Shown here: positions 24,737 through 31,472 of the stretch, in pieces
Layout: each line of letters starts with the position of its first letter
How positions within the stretch are numbered: the stretch's first letter is position 1
DNA from: Streptomyces sp. NBC_00568
Lineage (GTDB): Bacteria > Actinomycetota > Actinomycetes > Streptomycetales > Streptomycetaceae
NCBI RefSeq assembly: GCF_026341855.1
Contig: NZ_JAPENW010000001.1
Location: 6,439,001 to 6,503,000 of the forward strand
DNA: 64,000 nt
Direction of reading: 5' to 3'
Notes under the pieces: generated by a model
What the model saw: the letters and a program-made list of their open reading frames with translations, nothing else
What the model was told of the DNA's origin: nothing
Database searches by the model: none
Program-made: the position numbers and the translations under genes

Positions 24737-26182
24737 TCAGTTCCTGTTCGGCTCCCGTTCGAGCAGCGGGGCCGCGTCGGAGAGTACCCCGGTGATCCTC
24801 GCGAGCGTCTCCTCGTCCCGCTCCACGGCGTCGAGCACCGGCCCGCGGGCGGTGCCCCAGCGCCGGGCGACCGCCGCCGGGTCCTCTCCGGTCAGCAGAC
24901 CCGCCGCCTGGGCGGCGGCGCCGAGCGCGACCAGTTCCCTGGCCTCGGGCACCTGAACGGGCCGGCCCGAGAGCCGGCGTACGGTCTGCTGCCAGGCCTT
25001 GCCCCGCGCACCGCCGCCGATCAGCAGCAACGGCGCCGAGCGGTCGGCGTCCGCGTCCAGCACCAGGTCCAGGGCGCCCAGCAGGGAGTGCACGGCGCCG
25101 TCGTAGGCGGCCTGGAGCAGCTGCCCGCCCGTCGTGTCGTGCCGGAGCCCGTGCAGCAGTCCCGAGGCGTGCGGCAGGTTCGGTGTGCGCTCGCCGTCCA
25201 GATAGGGCAGCAGCGTCACCGAGGAACCCGGCTCGACGGCCTCGCGGTCGAGGCCGAGCAGCGCGGCCACCCGGTCGACGGCCAGCGTGCAGTTCAGTGT
25301 GCAGGCCAGCGGGAGCCAGTGGCCGTGCGCGTCCGCGAACCCCGCCACGGTGCCGCTCGGGTCGGCGGGACGGCGCGTCGAGACGGCGTACACCGTGCCC
25401 GAGGTGCCGAGGCTCACGACCGGCGTGCCGGGGCGCAGTCCGAGGCCGAGCGCGGCGGCCGCGTTGTCCCCGGTCCCGGCCGCCACCAGGGTGCCCCTGG
25501 AGAACGGGAGCTCACCCTTGGCGTGCACCGTTCCGGCCACCTCGCCCGGCCGGACGACGCGGGGGAGCAGGGCGGGGTCGAGACCGATGTGGGCGAGGAC
25601 CTCCTCGTCGTACGCCTCCGTCCCGGATGCCCACCAGCCGGTGCCCGAGGCGTCGCCGCGGTCGGTGGTGCCCTGCCCGGTGAGTCGTTCGGTGAGGTAG
25701 TCGTGGGGCAGGCGGACCGCCGCCGTCGCCCGGACGGCGTCCGGCTCGTGTTCGGCCAGCCAGGCCCACTTCGTTGCCGTGAAGGACGCGGCCGGCACGC
25801 TGCCGGTCCGTTCGGCCCAGGACTTCGGGCCGCCGAGCTCCTCGACCAGCCGACGCGCCTGCGGTGCCGAGCGCACGTCGTTCCACAGCAGCGCGGGGCG
25901 TACGGGTTCGCCCCGCGCGTCGAGCGTCACGAGCCCGTGCTGCTGCCCGCCGATCGACACCGCCGCGGCCTCGTGCGCGGCGTCACCGCACTGGCGCAGC
26001 GCTTCGCAGAGCGCGTCCCACCACTGGCGGGGGTCGCTCTCGCGGCCCGCCCCGGTGGAGACGGTGTGCGGCGCCTGTCCGCTCGCCACCACCTGTCCGG
26101 TCGACGCGTCGACGACCAGTGCCTTGGTGGACTGGGTGGACGAGTCCACCCCGACGACGAGCGGACCCTCGGCTGCTGACAT
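24737..26182 (-). CDS. xylB: Xylulokinase
   Basis: The 481-residue FGGY kinase has the phosphate-binding motif GVDSSTQSTK at the N-terminus, the substrate motif SIGGQQHG, WNDVRS, and the C-terminal ATP motifs GTGDNAAAA and LLIGGGARGKAWQQ. It phosphorylates D-xylulose, the second step of the isomerase route of xylose use. It is divergent from xylA over 199 bases and upstream of a ROK repressor gene. A GGGAG ribosome site precedes the ATG at 26182. Confidence 0.93.
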   Translation of the reverse strand: MSAAEGPLVVGVDSSTQSTKALVVDASTGQVVASGQAPHTVSTGAGRESDPRQWWDALCEALRQCGDAAHEAAAVSIGGQQHGLVTLDARGEPVRPALLWNDVRSAPQARRLVEELGGPKSWAERTGSVPAASFTATKWAWLAEHEPDAVRATAAVRLPHDYLTERLTGQGTTDRGDASGTGWWASGTEAYDEEVLAHIGLDPALLPRVVRPGEVAGTVHAKGELPFSRGTLVAAGTGDNAAAALGLGLRPGTPVVSLGTSGTVYAVSTRRPADPSGTVAGFADAHGHWLPLACTLNCTLAVDRVAALLGLDREAVEPGSSVTLLPYLDGERTPNLPHASGLLHGLRHDTTGGQLLQAAYDGAVHSLLGALDLVLDADADRSAPLLLIGGGARGKAWQQTVRRLSGRPVQVPEARELVALGAAAQAAGLLTGEDPAAVARRWGTARGPVLDAVERDEETLARITGVLSDAAPLLEREPNRN

Positions 26183-26381
26183 CGGGCTCTCCCTCTTCCG
26201 CGGCTCCGCGGGATCTGTCCTGGTCACGGGGCTGTCCAGGCCGCCACGGCCCGGATCCCGCGCTTCGTCCCTGGACCGACGTGACCAGGGTTTCGTACTT
26301 CGTCTCTTCCCAGGGAAGCGTCCGCATACTAATTTGTAAACTGCCATGACGAAATAGTCGGAGCTAGCAAGGAGCCGCAGC
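26183..26381. promoter_or_regulatory. xylA-xylB divergent control region with nested inverted repeats
   Basis: CCTGGTCACG (26219-26228) is matched by CGTGACCAGG (26280-26289), and inside them GTCCAGG (26234-26240) is matched by CCTGGAC (26270-26276). The two pairs are coaxial, so the same DNA can form either two palindromic half-site pairs or a large cruciform. Beyond it, 26326-26350 is AT-rich and probably holds the xylA promoter. The ROK repressor is the obvious candidate to bind. Confidence 0.6.
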
Positions 26382-27548
26382 ATGAACTACCAGCCCACCC
26401 CCGAGGACAGGTTCACCTTCGGCCTGTGGACCGTCGGCTGGCAGGGAAGGGACCCGTTCGGCGACGCCACCCGGCGCGCCCTTGACCCGGTCGAGTCGGT
26501 GCAGCGCCTGGCCGAGCTCGGCGCCTACGGAGTGACCTTCCACGACGACGACCTGATCCCCTTCGGATCCTCGGACAGTGAGCGCGAGTCGCACATCAAG
26601 CGGTTCAGGCAGACCCTGGACGCCACCGGCCTCAAGGTGCCGATGGCCACCACCAACCTGTTCACGCACCCCGTCTTCAAGGACGGCGCGTTCACCTCGA
26701 ACGACCGGGATGTGCGCCGTTACGCGCTGCGCAAGACCATCCGCAACGTCGACCTGGCGGTCGAGCTCGGCGCCGAGACGTACGTCGCCTGGGGTGGCCG
26801 GGAGGGCGCGGAGTCAGGGGCCGCCAAGGACGTACGCGTCGCCCTCGACCGCATGAAGGAGGCGTTCGACCTCCTCGGCGAGTACGTGATCTCCCAGGGC
26901 TACGACCTGAAGTTCGCGATCGAGCCCAAGCCGAACGAGCCGCGCGGCGACATCCTCCTCCCCACCGTCGGTCACGCCCTCGCCTTCATCGAGCGCCTGG
27001 AGCGCCCGGAGCTGTACGGCGTCAACCCCGAGGTCGGTCACGAGCAGATGGCCGGGCTGAACTTCCCGCACGGCATCGCGCAGGCCCTGTGGGCGGGCAA
27101 GCTCTTCCACATCGACCTCAACGGCCAGTCCGGCATCAAGTACGACCAGGATCTGCGGTTCGGCGCGGGCGATCTGCGGGCCGCCTTCTGGCTGGTCGAC
27201 CTTCTGGAGAGCGCCGGCTACGCGGGCCCGAAGCACTTCGACTTCAAGCCGCCGCGGACCGAGGACTTCGACGGCGTGTGGGCGTCGGCCGAGGGCTGCA
27301 TGCGCAACTACCTGATCCTGCGCGAGCGTTCGGCCGCGTTCCGGGCCGACCCCGAGGTCCAGGAGGCGCTGCGCGCCTCGCGTCTGGACGAGCTGGCGCA
27401 GCCCACCGCGGAGGACGGCCTGGCGGGGCTGCTCGCCGACCGCGCCGCCTTCGAGGACTTCGACGTCGAGGCCGCGGCCGCGCGCGGGATGGCCTTCGAG
27501 CAGCTGGACCAGCTGGCGATGGACCATCTCCTGGGCGCGCGGGGCTGA
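26382..27548 (+). CDS. xylA: Xylose isomerase
   Basis: The 388-residue protein is the typical actinobacterial class I enzyme. VTFHDDDLIPFG contains the catalytic H54 and D57; FAIEPKPNEPRGD carries a metal-binding glutamate and the catalytic lysine; NPEVGHEQM carries further metal ligands. It converts D-xylose to D-xylulose (and glucose to fructose). GGAG precedes the ATG by seven bases. It faces xylB across the control region and ends at a hairpin. Confidence 0.97.
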   Translation: MNYQPTPEDRFTFGLWTVGWQGRDPFGDATRRALDPVESVQRLAELGAYGVTFHDDDLIPFGSSDSERESHIKRFRQTLDATGLKVPMATTNLFTHPVFKDGAFTSNDRDVRRYALRKTIRNVDLAVELGAETYVAWGGREGAESGAAKDVRVALDRMKEAFDLLGEYVISQGYDLKFAIEPKPNEPRGDILLPTVGHALAFIERLERPELYGVNPEVGHEQMAGLNFPHGIAQALWAGKLFHIDLNGQSGIKYDQDLRFGAGDLRAAFWLVDLLESAGYAGPKHFDFKPPRTEDFDGVWASAEGCMRNYLILRERSAAFRADPEVQEALRASRLDELAQPTAEDGLAGLLADRAAFEDFDVEAAAARGMAFEQLDQLAMDHLLGARG

Positions 27549-27570
27549 TCGGGTCCCCTCCCCGGGTGCA

Positions 27571-27594
27571 CGGACCCGCCTACGGGCGGGTCCG
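27571..27594 (+). terminator. Hairpin terminator of xylA
   Basis: A perfect 10-base stem CGGACCCGCC (27571-27580) with GGCGGGTCCG (27585-27594) closes a TACG tetraloop 22 bases after the xylA stop. Confidence 0.75.
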
Positions 27595-27720
27595 GTCCGC
27601 CCTGCTCGGCTGTCGATCTTCGTATGGAATTCACCGGAATCATGCGGTCCATGACATGAGTCCGTATCAACTTCCGCACAGGGGTCGCGCCATGACCGGT
27701 TCGCGGCGACTCTTGGCGGT

Positions 27721-28713
27721 ATGGCCATGTCGCCCGAACCGCCTCAGCCTCCATGGTCGCCGCGAGCGGCGCCGCCCCCTGGAGGTGCTGTTCCGGAGCC
27801 GCCGTCCGGGGTCTACGGCCCTCCGCCCTCGGGTGGTTACGGTCCCCCGTCCTCGGGTGGTTACGGCCCGCCGTCCTCGGGCGGCTATGGTCCGCCCCCG
27901 GGTGGCTACGGCTCTCCTCCGGGGGGTGGCGGACCTCCCTCGGGGGACTACGGTTCGCCGTCACAGGGGGGCGATGGGCCTCCCGGGCAGGGCGGCGGGG
28001 GATGGCCGCCACCGCCGCCTCCGGGACCGCCTCCCGGACCGCCGGGAGGACCCGGCGGTCATCGCGGAGGGCGGCGCAGCAACACCCTGGTCCTCGTCGT
28101 CGCCGTGATCGTCGGCATCGGCGTCATCGTCGCCGTGGCGGTGGCGGCCACGGGAGGCGGCACCAACGACAAGAAGACCCCCACCGAGAGCACAGGGCGG
28201 TCGCCGAGTCCCTCGCTGAGTCTGCCGTCCGCACTGCCCTCCCTTCCCTCGGGCCTGCCCAGTGTCGTGCCCTCGCTTCCCTCGGACCTGCCGACCGAAC
28301 TCGTACCCACCGAACTCGTGCCCACCGATCTGGAATCGCTCTTACCGTCGCTCGCGGACGACGAAGTGCCCTACTACATGCTCCAGAAGGGCGATTGTTT
28401 CGACACGGACGACGGCCTGCCGGGGCAGGCGGTCAAGCGCACGTGCACCGAACCGCACGACGCGGAGGTCGTGAAGGTCGCCGAACTCGACGGCACCTAC
28501 AAGACGAACGCGGCTCTCAAGAAGGCCGCGTCCACGCTGTGTCAGGGGCCTCTGGAGCGAAAGGCGGCCGGCCAGGCCGCCGGGACGGTGCGGGACACGC
28601 TCGTTCAGTACCCGGACTCCGGCGGCTACAAGGTCGGCATCGACAAAGTCGCCTGCAGCCTGGCCGCGGACGTCGGCAAGGGCACCCACAAACTCACGAA
28701 GCCGCTGAAATGA
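27721..28713 (+). CDS. Proline/glycine-rich membrane protein with septum-formation-like domain, TTA codon
   Basis: The 330-residue protein has a disordered N-terminus with four to five imperfect GGYGPPSS repeats (residues about 31-72), then poly-Pro/Gly, one membrane helix (VLVVAVIVGIGVIVAVAVA, about 122-141), a Ser/Pro-rich spacer, and a C-terminal domain (from about 218) with GDCFD, CTEPHDAEVV and conserved cysteines. This resembles the Septum_form (PF13845) domain. It is probably a one-pass protein with an outer C-terminal domain. Codon 208 is TTA (28342-28344), so translation should depend on bldA. The ribosome site is weak, and an ATG at 27727 is an alternative. Confidence 0.75.
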   Translation: MAMSPEPPQPPWSPRAAPPPGGAVPEPPSGVYGPPPSGGYGPPSSGGYGPPSSGGYGPPPGGYGSPPGGGGPPSGDYGSPSQGGDGPPGQGGGGWPPPPPPGPPPGPPGGPGGHRGGRRSNTLVLVVAVIVGIGVIVAVAVAATGGGTNDKKTPTESTGRSPSPSLSLPSALPSLPSGLPSVVPSLPSDLPTELVPTELVPTDLESLLPSLADDEVPYYMLQKGDCFDTDDGLPGQAVKRTCTEPHDAEVVKVAELDGTYKTNAALKKAASTLCQGPLERKAAGQAAGTVRDTLVQYPDSGGYKVGIDKVACSLAADVGKGTHKLTKPLK

Positions 28714-28761
28714 TCGGCACGCGGGCGTGGCCGCTGTCCATCGTCCACGCCCGCGTGCCGA
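28714..28761. terminator. Perfect 17-base bidirectional terminator
   Basis: TCGGCACGCGGGCGTGG (28714-28730) pairs fully with CCACGCCCGCGTGCCGA (28745-28761) across a 14-base loop. It starts directly after one stop codon and lies 16 bases from the other, between convergent genes. Confidence 0.85.
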
Positions 28762-28777
28762 GCACACGAGGCCGGGA

Positions 28778-30121
28778 TCAGATCCCGCGCGGCAGCCGTA
28801 CGTAGGTGACGCTCGTCTCGACACCGCTGTCCACGAGCCGGCCCTGCGCGTCGAAGGCGCCGGTCCCGTCGGTCATTCCGAAGTCGTTGTCGTTGATGAG
28901 GGCGAGTGTGTCGTGGTCCACGCGCGCGACGCCCTCGATCTTGCCGGGAACCCCCGCGACGGTGCCCAGGTCGACGACAAGACGCTTGCCCAGCACCGGA
29001 ACACCGGCCGACGCCGGGTCGTCCAACTGCTCCAGGGAGGGCGATGTCGTGTCGCTGTCCCACGGGCCGCCGAGGATGTCCGCGTCGCGCGTGAGCCGTA
29101 CCGTCTGCAGCCGGGCCGCCTTGTCGGTGCGCTCCTCGACGAGCAGCCGGTCGCGGCCGAGGGCCACCACGGAGGAGATCTTCAGCTCGGAGGTGTCGTC
29201 CTCGCTCGGATCGACCACGTTCACCGGGTCGAAGCGGTACGCGTACTCGGCGGTCACAGCCCGCTTCTTGGGTGAGAAGCGCAGCAGCCGCGTCGTGCGC
29301 GAAGCGTCTCCCGCGTCTCCGTCCGGCAGCGAGAGCGGACTCTGCAGGGCCATCACCAGTTCGCCGTCCGGGAGTTGGGCGAGCCCTTCGAGGCCTCGGT
29401 TGATCTTCCGGTGGAGCAGAATGGCGGGCAGCGCCTCGACGACCGGGTAGTCCGTGCCCGTCAGACCGAGCCCCTTGGGCACATAGCGCGTGAGCACCTT
29501 CCCGCGCGCGGAGACATGGATCAGCGACGGGCCGTACTCGTCGACGAGCCAGAACGAACCGTCCTTCGCCCGCACGATGCCCTCGGTGTCCACGCCGTTC
29601 GGGTTGTACGCGAGCGGGGTCTGCGCGTCGTAGGAGTACGGCGCCTCGTCGCGTCCCGCCTGGTTGGACAGCCCGGTGACCGGCTTCCCGGAGGACGTGG
29701 TGATCGGAATCGCGGCGAGCACCTTCACGCTGTCACCGCACACCCGGATCTTCACGATCGCCGGGTCGAAGCCCGGTACCGGGAACGTCCGTCGCTTCTT
29801 GCCGTCCACCTTGATCTGGCCGTTGGGCCCCCGGTCGGTGACCGTCCAGAACTCGCCCTTGCGTCCGGCCGGGTAGAGGTCGCTGCCGATGCCGCCGAGG
29901 TCGACACCGCGGTCGTCGTTGACCGTGCCGGGCAGCAGCGTGTTGCTGAACGTGCCGAGGGGCAGGTCTCCGAGCGTCGCGGTGTGCGTGACCCGCGGCT
30001 GGACGGGTCCGGACGTCGCGTCGGCGGTGCCCGCCACCACGAAGGCGGCCAGCACGGCGAGCGGCATGCCCAGGGCGACGGATCGGTGGACGTGGCGCCG
30101 GCCGACGGCATGCGGGGACAT
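28778..30121 (-). CDS. Secreted esterase-like-activity-of-phytase protein
   Basis: The ATG at 30121 has AGGAGG four bases upstream and gives 447 residues. A signal peptide ends near residue 35 (VVAGTADATSG). The rest is the phytase-like beta-propeller family (PF13449): GIGSDLYPAGRKGEFWTVTD, EGIVRAKDGSFWLVDEYGPS and EGVARVDHDTLALINDNDFG. The domain name comes from one characterised member; the substrate of most is unknown, and a phosphoester is only a guess. It is monocistronic, with a strong shared terminator downstream. Confidence 0.82.
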   Translation of the reverse strand: MSPHAVGRRHVHRSVALGMPLAVLAAFVVAGTADATSGPVQPRVTHTATLGDLPLGTFSNTLLPGTVNDDRGVDLGGIGSDLYPAGRKGEFWTVTDRGPNGQIKVDGKKRRTFPVPGFDPAIVKIRVCGDSVKVLAAIPITTSSGKPVTGLSNQAGRDEAPYSYDAQTPLAYNPNGVDTEGIVRAKDGSFWLVDEYGPSLIHVSARGKVLTRYVPKGLGLTGTDYPVVEALPAILLHRKINRGLEGLAQLPDGELVMALQSPLSLPDGDAGDASRTTRLLRFSPKKRAVTAEYAYRFDPVNVVDPSEDDTSELKISSVVALGRDRLLVEERTDKAARLQTVRLTRDADILGGPWDSDTTSPSLEQLDDPASAGVPVLGKRLVVDLGTVAGVPGKIEGVARVDHDTLALINDNDFGMTDGTGAFDAQGRLVDSGVETSVTYVRLPRGI

Positions 30122-30209
30122 CAGGCCTCCTGAGGCACAAGTTCGTTGACAGCGGCCACAGTTGGCCCCGGCGTCGAACGGTGGGCGACTTGAAGGTGAA
30201 CGCCGGGCG

Positions 30210-31472
30210 TCAACCACTCGTCGGGTCTTCCTCGGTCGTGGCGAGGGCGGTCGCCGGGTCCCTGACCGCCGGTCCCGCAGGGGTCCAGCGGCCCCGCTCC
30301 TTGCGGTAGGGCCACCACCTGCCGTCGTGTCCGAGCCGCAGCTGCGTGGAGGTACCGACCGCCGTCCAGCGGTTGCGGGCCGCGCGCAGCCTCGGGCGTT
30401 CGCCCTCGTCCCAGGCCGCCTGCAGGGCTGCACGCGCGCGTGTCAGTGCTTCCCCTTCGACGGGCCACTCGTCCTCGAGGACCGACAGCGCCGCGAGACC
30501 CCCGTACCGCCAGGCCTGTACGGCGAGGCGCAGGTCCTCGCGTTCGCGCCCCGAGCCCGCGGCGAGCCGCCGGGCGGTCTCCTCGTCGGGGTCGCCCGCG
30601 GCCAGCCGGACCGCGTCCTGGGCCAGGGTCGGTGCCGCCTCCACCGGATGCTCCTCGTGTCCGGGCGACAGCGCCTCGGCCAGCAGCCGGTGTGCCTCGC
30701 CCACGGCCGCGGCGGCGACGAACTCCAGAGCGGCGGGATCGATTCCGGGAGCGGGCGCCGCGTCCGTGTCCAAGGACGGCGGAATTCCGGGCTCGTCGGG
30801 CAGGAAGGGAAGGCCGGGCAGCGGGGGCAGGATGTCACCGGCCGCGTACGCCTCGGCGGCGTCCACCCCTTCCTGACGCTCGTCGCGCGGCTCGTGGACG
30901 GGCTGTCGGCCGCGCTCCTGGAGGTCGTCCAGGAGGGTGCGTTCACCGCGCCCGCGCATCAGGAGCAGTACGAACGGATCCTGGTCGAGCAGCCGGGCCA
31001 CCTGGTAGCAGAGCGCGGCCGTGTGGCCGCAGTGGTCCCAGGCGCCGCAGTCGCACTCCGCGTCGAGATCGCCGAGCCCCGGCAGGAGTTCGACTCCGGC
31101 GGCCGCCGCGTCCTCGACCAGGTGCGGTGGCATGTCGCGGTCGAGGAGCGCCGCGATGTGCCCGGCGCGCTCCACGGCCATGTCCAGGAAGCGTTCCCAC
31201 TGCTCCCCGGACAGCTCCTGAAGCAGGACGTCCGCGCGATGGGCGGTGCCGTCACGGTCCTTGACCACGGCGGTGACCCGCCCGGGCCGCACCGACACCG
31301 CGCCGACCGCCCCCGCTCGCGCGAGCCGGCGCCCCGTCTTCAGCTGCCCCGAGTCCAGCGCCGCGTCCTCCAGCGCCGTCAGCCAGGCCCGGCCCCACCA
31401 CGTCTGCGCGAAACCCCGTCCGTGCGCGGGCGGCAGCGCGTCGAACGTGCGCTCCTTGTCGTGGTCCGTCAT
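30210..31472 (-). CDS. SWIM zinc-finger protein
   Basis: The 420-residue protein has a SWIM finger (C140, C142, C148, H150; ECDCGAWDHCGH) of the CxCx(n)CxH type. A conserved actinobacterial N-terminal motif (RGFAQTWWGRAWLTALE) precedes it, and a C-terminal domain includes RWTAVGTSTQLRLG and the DGRWWPYRKERGRW strand pair. Its ATG overlaps the stop of the SNF2 helicase gene, so the two are coupled. SWIM fingers bind DNA or protein; in this pair it probably directs the helicase. The cellular role is unknown. Confidence 0.86.
   Translation of the reverse strand: MTDHDKERTFDALPPAHGRGFAQTWWGRAWLTALEDAALDSGQLKTGRRLARAGAVGAVSVRPGRVTAVVKDRDGTAHRADVLLQELSGEQWERFLDMAVERAGHIAALLDRDMPPHLVEDAAAAGVELLPGLGDLDAECDCGAWDHCGHTAALCYQVARLLDQDPFVLLLMRGRGERTLLDDLQERGRQPVHEPRDERQEGVDAAEAYAAGDILPPLPGLPFLPDEPGIPPSLDTDAAPAPGIDPAALEFVAAAAVGEAHRLLAEALSPGHEEHPVEAAPTLAQDAVRLAAGDPDEETARRLAAGSGREREDLRLAVQAWRYGGLAALSVLEDEWPVEGEALTRARAALQAAWDEGERPRLRAARNRWTAVGTSTQLRLGHDGRWWPYRKERGRWTPAGPAVRDPATALATTEEDPTSG

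Noticed and set aside
26328..26342. A palindromic XylR operator in the AT-rich stretch before xylA
   Set aside because: ACTAATTTGTAAACT is AT-rich but not palindromic when checked base by base. It may be a promoter element, and the nested repeats at 26219-26289 are the better operator candidate.
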